Shown here: piece after piece, positions 35,052 through 43,259 of the stretch
How positions within the stretch are numbered: the stretch's first letter is position 1
Layout of the letters: each line of letters starts with the position of its first letter
Source: Cryobacterium sp. M96
GTDB lineage: Bacteria; Actinomycetota; Actinomycetes; Actinomycetales; Microbacteriaceae
Assembly: GCF_002929845.1 (NCBI RefSeq)
Contig: NZ_PJJS01000030.1
Location: 1 to 47,394 of the forward strand
Direction of reading: 5' to 3'
DNA: 47,394 nt
Position numbers and translations under genes: made by a program
Notes under the pieces: generated by a model
Database searches by the model: none
What the model was told of the DNA's origin: nothing
The model's input: only the letters and a program-made list of their open reading frames with translations

Positions 35052-36305
35052 TTAGACGCCGCGATCGGCCGGAAGACCCTCCACGACGACGGCCGCGAGG
35101 GTGCGGGCCGCGAGCCGGGTGATGGGCTTCAGATCGTCGAAGGAGATGATGCTGCCCGCGGCGAGCTGCGGGTCCCAGGGGATGCGCACGATCTCCCGCA
35201 CCCGAGAGCGGAAATGCGATTCGATCTCTTCCAGCTTCACCAGATTCGTGCCCTGTGTCGCCGTGTTGAGCGCGACGACCGCGTTGCGAACCAGGTCGCC
35301 GTAGCCGTTGGCTTCCAACCAGGTCAACGTTTCGGACGCCAGCCGGGCCTCATCGATGCTGCCCCCGGAGACGATGACGATCGAATCGGCCCGCTGCAGC
35401 GTGGCACGCATGACGGAGTGCACGATTCCGGTGCCGCAGTCCGTGAGCATGATCGAGTAGTACCGCGCCGCCAGGTCGGCGACGACGTTGTAGTCGTTCT
35501 CGTCGAAGGCCTCGGAGAGGAGCGGGTCGGTGTCGGATGCGAGGATGTCGAGTCGGGTCGCGTCGCGGGAGACCAGCGACGAGAAATCGGTATAGCCGCC
35601 GATGGACGCGGCCTTCGTGACCACGTCGCGCACGGTGGACCGGGTCTGTTTCGTGACCCGCTCGGAGAGGGTGCCCCGGTCGGGGTTCGCGTCGACGGCG
35701 ATGATGCGGTCTTCGCGGGCATCGGCCAGGGCCATGCCGATCAGTGCGGTGACGGTCGTCTTGCCGACCCCGCCCTTGCGGGTGAGGATCGGCACGAAGC
35801 GGGTGCCGCCCTCGAAATCCTTGCGGATGCGCGCGTCGAGTTGTTTGGAGGCGCGCACCGTGGCCGAGTCGCCGAGGTTCACCAGATGCAGGGTCGCCGA
35901 GTAGACGAAACTGTTCCAGGCTCCGCGGGGCGGCGGTTTGGTGCGACGGTTGACGGCCAGCAGCCGGTCGGGCGTGAGCATGGCGGCGGACTCGGGGGCC
36001 GATCCGCCGGCCGGGCGCAGACTCTCCCGGCGGGTGTGCGGAACGGCGTCGCTCACGGCCGGACCGGAGAGGGCGCGGACCGCCCCCGCGACGGCTGCGG
36101 ACAACCGATCGGCGCGCGCCACGGCCGGGGTGCTGATCTCGACCGTGTGCGTAGCCGGGCGTTTCAGGTTCTCCGGCAGGGCCGCCGCCAGGTTCACGAT
36201 CGTGTGCGGCGGTAGTTCGCTATGGTACTCGTCTCCCGGCTCGGCGAGAGGCTCGATGGAGGCGTCCGGACCGGACGCCTCGGCGCCTGTGCGCTTATCT
36301 GACAA
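35052..36305 (-). CDS. MinD/ParA-like ATPase, ESX-associated type
   Basis: A 417-aa P-loop ATPase. Residues 1-125 are Pro/Ala-rich and probably disordered. A linker follows (VNLGDSATVRASKQLDARI, about 142-160). The deviant Walker A motif is RKGGVGKTT at 177-185, followed by AVDANPDRGTLSERV and LTDCGTGI, the switch II region. This layout, with VNLG, ARI and DANPDxGTL, resembles the MinD-like proteins found with ESX/type VII secretion in actinobacteria (EspI class), by my recollection of that family. No ESX or ParB gene is in the window. The start is TTG at 36305 with AGGGA about 10 bases upstream. Its client is unknown. Confidence 0.8.
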   Translation of the reverse strand: MSDKRTGAEASGPDASIEPLAEPGDEYHSELPPHTIVNLAAALPENLKRPATHTVEISTPAVARADRLSAAVAGAVRALSGPAVSDAVPHTRRESLRPAGGSAPESAAMLTPDRLLAVNRRTKPPPRGAWNSFVYSATLHLVNLGDSATVRASKQLDARIRKDFEGGTRFVPILTRKGGVGKTTVTALIGMALADAREDRIIAVDANPDRGTLSERVTKQTRSTVRDVVTKAASIGGYTDFSSLVSRDATRLDILASDTDPLLSEAFDENDYNVVADLAARYYSIMLTDCGTGIVHSVMRATLQRADSIVIVSGGSIDEARLASETLTWLEANGYGDLVRNAVVALNTATQGTNLVKLEEIESHFRSRVREIVRIPWDPQLAAGSIISFDDLKPITRLAARTLAAVVVEGLPADRGV

Positions 36306-36341
36306 AAAGATCAGTCCCTTCGTCGATAGATCGCACCAAGC

Positions 36342-39300
36342 CTAGCGTGGACGCACCACCACCAGCAGATCGCCCGCGTCGACCTGCTGGGTTCGCGGCA
36401 CGGCCACCCGTTCGATGTTTCCCGCAATGGGTGAGGTGATCGCGGCCTCCATTTTCATGGCCTCGATCGAGGCGACGGCCTGCCCGGCCTCGACGGTGTC
36501 GCCCTCCTCGACCTGGAGGGTGACCACCCCGGAGAACGGCGCGGCGATCTGGCCCGGCCGGTTGGCATCCGCTTTTTCGGCGACCTTGATGCTGACCGTG
36601 ATGTTGCGGTCCCGCACGAACACGGGTCGGAGCTGTCCGTTCAGCGTGGTCATGACGGTGCGCATGCCCTTGTCATCGGCCTCGCCGATGGCCTCAAGCC
36701 CGACGTAGAGGCGCACGCCCTTGTCGATCTCGACCGCGTGCTCAATGCCCTGCTGTAGACCGTTGAGGTAGTCCACCGTGTCGAGCACGGACAGGTCACC
36801 GAAGAGTTCCCGGATCTGCTCGAATTGCCGCGTGGGCGCCGGGAAGAGCAGCTGGTTCAGCATCATTCGGCAGGTGAGGCCGTCGCTGCCCAAGGCCGCG
36901 CGTTCCTCCTGCGTGAGCTCGGTGATTCCGACGCGGACGTTGCGCCCGGCGAGAACCTTGCTGCGGAAGGGCTCGGGCCAGCCGCCGGGCAGGTCGCCCA
37001 GCTCCCCCGCCATGAAGCCGATCACGGAGTCGGGCACGTCGTAATTGCCCGGGTTCTCAGCGAAGTCGGCCGGGTCGGCACGCACGGCGGCGAGGTAGAG
37101 GGCGAGGTCGCCGACCACCTTGGAGGACGGCGTCACCTTCGGTACCCGGCCGAGGATGTCGTTGGCCGCGGCGTACATGTCCTCGATCAGTTCGAAGTCG
37201 TCGGCGAGGCCGAGCGCGACCGCTTGCGTACGCAGGTTGGACAGCTGGCCACCGGGGATCTCGTGCTTGTAGACGCGGCCGGTGGGCGCGCGCAGACCGG
37301 ATTCGAAGGGATGGTAGACCCGGCGTACATCTTCCCAGTACGGCTCGAGGTCGCAGACGGCCTGTAAGGATATGCCGGTGTCGCGTTCGGTGTGGACGAG
37401 CGCGGCGACGAGGGACGACGCCGACGGCTGGCTGGTGGTGCCGGCCATCGGGGCGCTGGCCACGTCGACCGCGTCGGCGCCGGCGCGGCTGGCCGCGAGC
37501 AGCGTGGCGAGCTGGCCGCCCGGAGTATCGTGCGTGTGCACGTGCACCGGGAGGTCGAAGCGCGACCGCAGGGCGGTGACGAGCTTCTCGGCCGCGGCGG
37601 GGCGCAGCAGGCCGGCCATGTCCTTGATCGCGAGGATGTGCGCGCCGGACTCCACGATCTGCTCCGCGAGCCGGAGGTAGTAGTCCAGGGTGTAAAGCTT
37701 CTCGGCCGGGTCGAGCAAATCGCCCGTGTAGCAGAGCGCGACCTCGGCGATGGAGGAGCCCGTCGCCAGCACGGCGTCGATGGCCGGGCGCATCTGCGAG
37801 ACGTCGTTGAGGGCGTCGAAGATGCGGAAGATGTCGACGCCTGTTTTGGCGGCCTCGCGCACGAACGCATCGGTCACCTCGGTCGGGTACGGAGTGTAGC
37901 CGACCGTGTTGCGGCCGCGAAGCAGCATCTGCACGTTGATGTTCGGCAGGGCCTCTCGCAGCGACGCCAGTCGTTCCCAGGGGTCTTCGCCGAGGAAGCG
38001 CAGCGCCACGTCATAGGTGGCGCCGCCCCAGGCCTCGATCGACAGCAACTCCGGGGTCATCCGGGCCACATACGGGGCCACGGCGACGAGGTCGCGGGTG
38101 CGCACCCGGGTTGCCAACAGTGATTGGTGGGCGTCGCGGAAAGTGGTGTCCGTCACGGCCAGGGCGGTCTGGGCACGCAGGTCCGCGGCGAAGCCGGCCG
38201 GGCCGAGCAGCTGGAGCCGTTGGCGGGAGCCGGCCGGAGCCGGTTCGGACAGATCGAGCTTCGGCAGCTTCTCGGCCGGGTTCAGCAGGGTCAGCGGCAC
38301 CCCGTTGGGCTTGTTGACGGTCACGTCGGCGAGCCAATTCAAGATCTTCGTGCCGCGGTCCTTGGAGGCGCGGCCGCGCAGCAGCTCCGGGCGCTCATCG
38401 ATGAAGGAGGTGCTCAGGTTGCCGGACGCGAAGTCCGGGTCGTCGAGCACGGCCTGCAGGAACGAGATGTTCGTGGACACGCCACGGATACGGAACTCGG
38501 CCAGGGCGCGCTTGGATCGGGTCACGGCGGACGGGAAGTCCCGGCCCCGGCAGGTGAGCTTGGCGAGCATCGAGTCGAAGTGCGGGCTGATCTGGGCACC
38601 GGGGTTGATTGTGCCGCCGTCGAGCCGGATGCCGGCGCCGCCGGGCGAGCGGTAGGTGGTGATCTTGCCCGTGTCCGGGCGGAATCCCATGGTCGGGTCC
38701 TCGGTGGTGATGCGGCACTGCAGGGCCGCCCCGCGCAACACGATCTTGTCCTGCGTGAGTTCGAGCTCACGGAGCGTCTGGCCCGCGGCGATGCGGATCT
38801 GGGACTGCACGAGGTCGACATCCGTCACCTCTTCGGTCACGGTGTGCTCGACCTGGATGCGCGGATTCATTTCGATGAACACGTGCTGGCCGGCGCGTTC
38901 GCCGACCGTGTCGAGCAGGAACTCGACCGTGCCCGCGTTCACGTAGCCGATCGAGCGGGCGAAGGCGACCGCATCGGCGTACAGACGCTGGCGGATCTCG
39001 TCAGAGAGGTTCGGCGCCGGAGCGATCTCGATGACTTTCTGATGGCGGCGCTGCACGGAGCAGTCGCGTTCGAACAGGTGCACGGTCTCGCCGGACGCAT
39101 CGGCCAGGATCTGGACCTCGATGTGACGCGGCCGCAGTACGGCCTGCTCGAGGAACATGGTCGCGTCGCCGAACGCGCTGTTGGCCTCGCGCATGGCTTC
39201 CTCAAGGGAGCCGCGGAGATCGCTCAGCTGAGCCACCCGGCGCATGCCGCGGCCGCCGCCGCCGGCGACGGCCTTGGCGAAGATCGGGAACCCGATATCG

Positions 39301-39746
39301 TCGGCCGCGGCGATCAGCTCGTCGACGTCGCGTGAGGGCGCGCTGGACCCCAGCACCGGAACGCCCGCCGCGATGGCATGCTCCTTCGCGGTGACCTTGT
39401 TGCCGGCCATCTCGAGCACGTGCTCGCCCGGGCCGATGAAGGTGATGCCGGCCTGGCGGGCCGCGAGGGCCAGCTCGGGGTTCTCCGAAAGGAAGCCGTA
39501 ACCGGGGTAGATGGCGTCGGCTCCGCTCTCCCTGGCCACCCGGATGATCTCGCTCACCGTGAGATAGGCGCGCACCGGGTGTCCCGGTTCGCCGATCTGG
39601 TACGCCTCGTCGGCCTTCAGGCGGTGCAGCGAATTGCGGTCCTCGAAAGGGAACACCGCCACGGTTTTGGCACCCAGCTCATAAGCCGCCCGAAAAGCCC
39701 GGATCGCGATTTCCCCGCGGTTGGCAACAAGAATTTTCGTAAACAT
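36342..39746 (-). CDS. pyc: Pyruvate carboxylase
   Basis: A biotin enzyme, 1134 aa, that carboxylates pyruvate to oxaloacetate to refill the TCA cycle. Biotin carboxylase occupies about 1-450 (GGGGRGMRR glycine loop near 165; EMNPRIQVEHTVTE). The carboxyltransferase barrel covers about 525-800 (TDTTFRDAHQSLLATR, AWGGATYD, HTHDTPGG). The biotin carboxyl carrier domain is at the C-terminus, with biotinyl Lys1098 in EAMKMEA. ATG at 39746 follows AAAGGT. Length is normal for the single-chain form. It is divergent from parA, 77 bases away, and upstream of the MinD-like gene by 36 bases, so those two may share a transcript. Confidence 0.98.
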   Translation of the reverse strand: MFTKILVANRGEIAIRAFRAAYELGAKTVAVFPFEDRNSLHRLKADEAYQIGEPGHPVRAYLTVSEIIRVARESGADAIYPGYGFLSENPELALAARQAGITFIGPGEHVLEMAGNKVTAKEHAIAAGVPVLGSSAPSRDVDELIAAADDIGFPIFAKAVAGGGGRGMRRVAQLSDLRGSLEEAMREANSAFGDATMFLEQAVLRPRHIEVQILADASGETVHLFERDCSVQRRHQKVIEIAPAPNLSDEIRQRLYADAVAFARSIGYVNAGTVEFLLDTVGERAGQHVFIEMNPRIQVEHTVTEEVTDVDLVQSQIRIAAGQTLRELELTQDKIVLRGAALQCRITTEDPTMGFRPDTGKITTYRSPGGAGIRLDGGTINPGAQISPHFDSMLAKLTCRGRDFPSAVTRSKRALAEFRIRGVSTNISFLQAVLDDPDFASGNLSTSFIDERPELLRGRASKDRGTKILNWLADVTVNKPNGVPLTLLNPAEKLPKLDLSEPAPAGSRQRLQLLGPAGFAADLRAQTALAVTDTTFRDAHQSLLATRVRTRDLVAVAPYVARMTPELLSIEAWGGATYDVALRFLGEDPWERLASLREALPNINVQMLLRGRNTVGYTPYPTEVTDAFVREAAKTGVDIFRIFDALNDVSQMRPAIDAVLATGSSIAEVALCYTGDLLDPAEKLYTLDYYLRLAEQIVESGAHILAIKDMAGLLRPAAAEKLVTALRSRFDLPVHVHTHDTPGGQLATLLAASRAGADAVDVASAPMAGTTSQPSASSLVAALVHTERDTGISLQAVCDLEPYWEDVRRVYHPFESGLRAPTGRVYKHEIPGGQLSNLRTQAVALGLADDFELIEDMYAAANDILGRVPKVTPSSKVVGDLALYLAAVRADPADFAENPGNYDVPDSVIGFMAGELGDLPGGWPEPFRSKVLAGRNVRVGITELTQEERAALGSDGLTCRMMLNQLLFPAPTRQFEQIRELFGDLSVLDTVDYLNGLQQGIEHAVEIDKGVRLYVGLEAIGEADDKGMRTVMTTLNGQLRPVFVRDRNITVSIKVAEKADANRPGQIAAPFSGVVTLQVEEGDTVEAGQAVASIEAMKMEAAITSPIAGNIERVAVPRTQQVDAGDLLVVVRPR

Positions 39747-39823
39747 GCAGACCTTTCAAGCGTGACGTCGCGCTCAGCTGACGGTTAGGTTCTCCAAGAC
39801 TAGTGAAGGTAACGTATCTACTT

Positions 39824-40630
39824 GTGCACGTACTAAGCGTTAGCTCCCTCAAGGGAGGAGTAGGCAAGACCACGGTAACCCTGGGTCTGGCGTCCGCTGC
39901 CTTCGCGCGCGGCGTGCGAACCCTGGTGGTGGACATTGATCCGCAGTCGGATGTGTCAACCGGAATGGACATCGAGGTCACCGGCCACCTCAACATCGCC
40001 GATGTGCTCGCCTCTCCCAAGGAGAAGATCGTTCGCGCCGCCATCGTTCCCAGCGGCTGGACGCGCGGCCGCCCCGGCACTATCGACGTGATGATCGGCA
40101 GCCCGTCGGCCATTAATTTCGACGGGCCGCACCCGAGCATCCGCGACATCTGGAAGCTCGAAGAGGCACTCTCCACGGTCGAAAAGGACTACGACCTGGT
40201 TCTGATCGACTGTGCTCCGTCGCTGAACGCCCTTACCCGCACCGCGTGGGCGGCCAGCGACCGCGTTGCCGTGGTCACCGAACCCGGCCTGTTCTCCGTG
40301 GCCGCGGCCGACCGGGCGCTGCGCGCGATCGAAGAGATCCGCCGCGGACTCAGCCCTCGTCTGCAGCCGCTCGGTATCATCGTCAACCGTGCCCGCGTGG
40401 CGTCTCTCGAGCACCAGTTCCGGATCAAGGAACTCCGCGACATGTTCGGCCCGCTCGTACTCAGCCCGCAACTGCCGGAACGCACCTCGCTTCAGCAGGC
40501 GCAGGGCGCAGCGAAGCCGCTGCACACCTGGCCCGGCGACAGCGCCCAGGAAATGGCGCGCTACTTCGATCAGTTGCTCGAACGCGTGCTGCGCACGGCC
40601 CGCATCGGCGAGTACGCGGAACAGCACTAG
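39824..40630 (+). CDS. ParA-family ATPase
   Basis: A 268-aa ParA/Soj-type ATPase. The deviant Walker A motif SLKGGVGKTTVTLG is at 9-22, DIDPQSDVSTGM follows (Walker A'), and DLVLIDCAPSL is switch II. No DNA-binding N-terminal extension is present. I chose GTG at 39824 because the family starts one strand before KGGVGKT and because a TAACGT box ends 8 bases before it; GTG at 39803 would add seven residues. No parB follows. The next sequence is a repeat array (40635-40729). It may segregate DNA or position a cellular cargo; the usual chromosomal parAB pair is not here. Confidence 0.88.
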   Translation: MHVLSVSSLKGGVGKTTVTLGLASAAFARGVRTLVVDIDPQSDVSTGMDIEVTGHLNIADVLASPKEKIVRAAIVPSGWTRGRPGTIDVMIGSPSAINFDGPHPSIRDIWKLEEALSTVEKDYDLVLIDCAPSLNALTRTAWAASDRVAVVTEPGLFSVAAADRALRAIEEIRRGLSPRLQPLGIIVNRARVASLEHQFRIKELRDMFGPLVLSPQLPERTSLQQAQGAAKPLHTWPGDSAQEMARYFDQLLERVLRTARIGEYAEQH

Positions 40631-40634
40631 CCAG

Positions 40635-40729
40635 GGAGCGTCAGCCGGACAACGTTGACCGGATAGGTTGACCGGATAGTGTCAGCCGCACAGCGTCAGC
40701 CGATCGTGTCGACTGCGTGTGAACGCTCC
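40635..40729. repeat. Iteron-like 13-14 bp repeat array after parA
   Basis: Six degenerate units start at 40640, 40654, 40667, 40681, 40695 and 40708: GTCAGCCGGACAAC, GTTGACCGGATAG, GTTGACCGGATAG(T), GTCAGCCGCACAGC, GTCAGCCGATCGT and the divergent GTCGACTGCGTGT. Units two and three are identical; AGCGTCAGCCG occurs twice (40637-40647 and 40692-40702). The array is framed by a 7-bp inverted repeat GGAGCGT/ACGCTCC (40635-40641 with 40723-40729). It fills the 100-base gap between parA and the convergent MerR gene. Function unknown; a partition site, terminator remnant or slippage array are all possible. Confidence 0.75.
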
Positions 40730-40730
40730 G

Positions 40731-41282
40731 CTAAGAGACCTTGCGGCTGCCCCGGCGAAGGGACAGCTCGTCCGACGGGTCGATCGGAAGGGTCTCCAGT
40801 TCGACCAGGCTCGTTTCGACCTCGCGTAGCACCTTGCCCACGGCGATGCCGAACACGCCCTGACCGCGGCTGACGAGGTCGATGACCTCATCGTCGGAGG
40901 TGCACAGGTAGACGCTGGCGCCGTCGCTCATCAAGGTGGTCTGGGCGAGGTCGCTGACCCCCGACTCGCGCAGTTGGTTCACCGCGGTGCGGATCTGCTG
41001 CAGGGAGATGCCGGTGTCGAGGAGCCGCTTGACCAGTTTGAGAACCAGGATGTCCCGGAAGCCGTAGAGACGCTGGGAACCCGAGCCGGCAGCACCGCGC
41101 ACGGTGGGCTGGACCAGGTCGGTGCGGGCCCAGTAGTCGAGCTGACGGTAGCTGATTCCGGCGGCCCGGGCCGCCACGGCGCCACGGTAGCCGAGGTTGT
41201 CGTCGAGCTCGGGCATTCCGTCGGTGAAGAGAAGGCCGAGTCCGTAGCGCGAGGCATCGTCACGCTGATTCAGCTCGCTCAT
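40731..41282 (-). CDS. MerR-family regulator (Rv1830-like)
   Basis: A 183-aa regulator with a MerR-type helix-turn-helix at about 30-95: RGAVAARAAGISYRQLDYWARTDLV and then RLYGFRDILVLKLVKRLLDTGISL (two motifs), and a C-terminal helical part ending in basic residues. By order with garA and the other MerR gene it matches Rv1830, near the GarA locus of M. tuberculosis. Ligand and targets are unknown. ATG at 41282 has GAGAGG about 9 bases upstream and its own promoter at 41332-41360; the frame further upstream crosses that promoter. It converges on parA. Confidence 0.88.
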   Translation of the reverse strand: MSELNQRDDASRYGLGLLFTDGMPELDDNLGYRGAVAARAAGISYRQLDYWARTDLVQPTVRGAAGSGSQRLYGFRDILVLKLVKRLLDTGISLQQIRTAVNQLRESGVSDLAQTTLMSDGASVYLCTSDDEVIDLVSRGQGVFGIAVGKVLREVETSLVELETLPIDPSDELSLRRGSRKVS

Positions 41283-41331
41283 ACGATGGCCTCTCGGAGG
41301 TAGGTCTGCGATACGGATGATCGCTGCATCT

Positions 41332-41360
41332 ACGCTACCGAGGCGGACCGTCCTGATCAA
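41332..41360 (-). promoter_or_regulatory. Promoter of the Rv1830-like MerR gene
   Basis: On the minus strand TTGATC (41355-41360), a 17-base spacer and TAGCGT (41332-41337) form a good primary-sigma promoter, about 50 bases before the ATG. It shows that this MerR gene can be expressed apart from the upstream MerR gene. Confidence 0.65.
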
Positions 41361-41397
41361 CGACATCCGGTCGAGTAAATTGGCGTGTCGGGCTCGA

Positions 41398-42096
41398 CTA
41401 CTTGGTCAGGCGCCCCAGGGCAGAACGGATCAGACTGCCGCGGATCACTTCGAGCTGGCCGGCGATCTCGACCGCCATTTCGGCGGCCTTAGCCCGGCTC
41501 GATGCGTCTTTACGGCGGGAGAGCGGCACGAGGGCACTCTCGATCAGGCCGAGCTCGCGTTCGGCCGCGCCACGGAATCCGCGCAGGTGGCGGGGCTCGA
41601 TTCCGCTGCGCTGCAGTTCGACCAGGGCCCGCAGCACGCTGAGCGCGTCGTCGCCGTAGAAGTCGGCTGGCAGGATGATCGATGCGGAAACGGCGTCGTG
41701 CAGCAGCATCGCGGAGGCCCCTGCTTCGCGCAGCAGTTCGTCGCGGTCCAGCCGGCGGGCGATCGACAGCATCGACGGTCCCGGCGTCACCCCGCCGGGC
41801 AGGGTCGGCGAGAGGCCCGCGTCAAGGTCGGCCAGGTAGCCCCGGATGACCTTGAGGGGGAGGTAGTGATCGCGCTGCATGGAGAGGACCAGGCGCAGCC
41901 GGTCCAGGTCACCGGCGCAGAATTTGCGGTAGCCAGACTCCGTGCGCGCCGGCGCGACCAGTCTCTGTTCCTCCAGAAACCGAAGTTTGGACGGGGTCAG
42001 TTCCGGAAATTCCGGCGTGAGCCGGGCAAGCACCTGTCCGATGCTGAGCAGTGACGTCGCGCCCGGCGCTCTGGCCTGGGCTGCGGACGCGGGCAC
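41398..42096 (-). CDS. MerR-family regulator (Rv1828-like)
   Basis: A 232-aa MerR-type protein. The helix-turn-helix lies at about 16-75 (LSIGQVLARLTPEFPELTPSKLRFLEEQRLV, then TESGYRKFCAGDLDRLRLVL), preceded by a short Ala-rich head. A helical effector region follows. It is the neighbour of garA, as Rv1828 is next to Rv1827. GTG at 42096 shares one base with the garA stop (TAGTG), so the two are translationally coupled. In M. tuberculosis a bifunctional nuclease gene (Rv1829) lies between the two MerR genes; here there is only a 115-base gap. Confidence 0.9.
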   Translation of the reverse strand: MPASAAQARAPGATSLLSIGQVLARLTPEFPELTPSKLRFLEEQRLVAPARTESGYRKFCAGDLDRLRLVLSMQRDHYLPLKVIRGYLADLDAGLSPTLPGGVTPGPSMLSIARRLDRDELLREAGASAMLLHDAVSASIILPADFYGDDALSVLRALVELQRSGIEPRHLRGFRGAAERELGLIESALVPLSRRKDASSRAKAAEMAVEIAGQLEVIRGSLIRSALGRLTK

Positions 42097-42584
42097 TACT
42101 CGCTCGCCTGAAGCTTGAGGTCGTGCCGCGAGGCGTAGAACGTCAGCCGGAACTTACCGACCTGGACTTCGGCGCCGTCGTGCAACAGCGCGGTGTCGAT
42201 GCGGACCCCGTCGAAATACGTGCCGTTGAGGGACACCAGGTCTTTCACCTCGAACTTGGATTCGTGGCGCAGGAACTCCGCGTGCCGACGAGATACCGTG
42301 ACGTCGTCGAGGAAGATGTCCGCATTGGGGTGACGGCCCACAGTGGTCACGTCCGCATCCAACAGGAAACGAGCGCCGGCGTTCGGGCCGCGCCGGACAA
42401 CGAGCAGCGCCGAGCCGGAGGGCAGAGCCGCGATGGCTTCCTGTTCTTCGGCCGTGACGTCACCGTCGAGTGATGCCAGCTGGGCCGCGAATTCCTGCCC
42501 GAACGTCATCGTCGTGTCGGTATTGGAATAGTTATCGGGCGCGGCCTTGCGCTGGGGTTCATTCGTCTTTTTGGAATCGTTCAC
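42096..42584 (-). CDS. garA: GarA/OdhI-type FHA domain protein
   Basis: A 162-aa phospho-switch protein that, when unphosphorylated, binds and inhibits 2-oxoglutarate dehydrogenase and modulates glutamate metabolism. The N-terminal phosphorylation segment is TDTTMTF at 22-28, a variant of the ETTSVF of mycobacterial GarA, with Thr24 and Thr25 as likely sites. The FHA domain spans about 62-155: VGRHPNADIF, SRRHAEF and LNGTYFDG. GTG at 42584 has GGAGG 6-7 bases upstream; the start overlaps the end of the phosphatidyltransferase gene by 26 bases. A PASTA kinase that could act on it lies at 27104. Confidence 0.94.
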   Translation of the reverse strand: MNDSKKTNEPQRKAAPDNYSNTDTTMTFGQEFAAQLASLDGDVTAEEQEAIAALPSGSALLVVRRGPNAGARFLLDADVTTVGRHPNADIFLDDVTVSRRHAEFLRHESKFEVKDLVSLNGTYFDGVRIDTALLHDGAEVQVGKFRLTFYASRHDLKLQASE

Positions 42585-43212
42585 CGTACACCTCCTGGTC
42601 CTCCAGCGTATCGGATGGAACGGGCTGAATTGCCCGCGGAATGCGAATCACCCGGACGGTCTCGACGGCGTAGATTATGCCTGCCCACCAGTAAAGAAAC
42701 GCTCCCCAGATGCCAAAGGCCCAGCCCACCGGGAGCGACCACCAGGACACCGTGGGGAAGGCCTCTCCCAGCATGATCATCGGCAGGGCGTAGAAGAGGC
42801 AGAAGGTCGCGACCTTGCCGAGCTGGTGAACGGGCAGAGGCCCGAATCCGTAATTCGCGAGGATGACGCCGAGTCCGAGCAGGAACACGTCCCGCCCCAC
42901 GATGACCAGGACGATCCACCAGGGCATTAGGTCGCGCCAGGCCAGTCCGAGGAGGGCGGCGAAGATGTACAGCCGGTCGGCGGCCGGGTCGAGCAGCTGG
43001 CCGAGCCGCGTGATCTGGCCGAACCTCCGGGCCAGGTAGCCGTCGAGGAAATCGGTGAGGCTGGCGACCATCAGCACCAGGAGCGCCCAGGCATCCTCTC
43101 CCCGCACCAACACGACCAGAAAGACCGGCACCAGCGCAAGGCGCAGCATGCTGAGCAGATTGGGCAGGGTGATCACCTTTGAGCTGACGCCGGTTCCCTC
43201 TGCCCCTGTCAC
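42559..43212 (-). CDS. CDP-alcohol phosphatidyltransferase
   Basis: A membrane enzyme, 217 aa, that transfers a phosphatidyl group from CDP-diacylglycerol to an alcohol, probably glycerol phosphate (PgsA-like) or a second lipid in cardiolipin synthesis. About five or six hydrophobic segments are seen. The signature DxxDGxxAR-x8-GxxxDxxxD is complete: DFLDGYLAR, then LGQLLDPAAD at about 56-81. It matches the place of Rv1822 (pgsA2). I prefer the GTG at 43212, because a TAGACT box ends 8 bases before it; an ATG two codons earlier would lie only 2 bases from that box. Confidence 0.9.
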   Translation of the reverse strand: MTGAEGTGVSSKVITLPNLLSMLRLALVPVFLVVLVRGEDAWALLVLMVASLTDFLDGYLARRFGQITRLGQLLDPAADRLYIFAALLGLAWRDLMPWWIVLVIVGRDVFLLGLGVILANYGFGPLPVHQLGKVATFCLFYALPMIMLGEAFPTVSWWSLPVGWAFGIWGAFLYWWAGIIYAVETVRVIRIPRAIQPVPSDTLEDQEVYGERFQKDE

Positions 43213-43220
43213 AATCATCG

Positions 43221-43226
43221 AGTCTA
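43221..43226 (-). promoter_or_regulatory. Candidate -10 box for phosphatidyltransferase gene
   Basis: On the minus strand TAGACT ends 8 bases before the GTG at 43212, inside the 47-base gap after the ku gene. No ribosome site precedes that GTG, so a leaderless message is likely. No clear -35 box. Confidence 0.5.
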
Positions 43227-43259
43227 CCGACGCGGCGGCCGAACCGGAATGCGGCCTCG

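Noticed and set aside
40635..40729. CRISPR array
   Set aside because: The units are only 13-14 bases, contiguous and degenerate, with no spacers and no cas genes.
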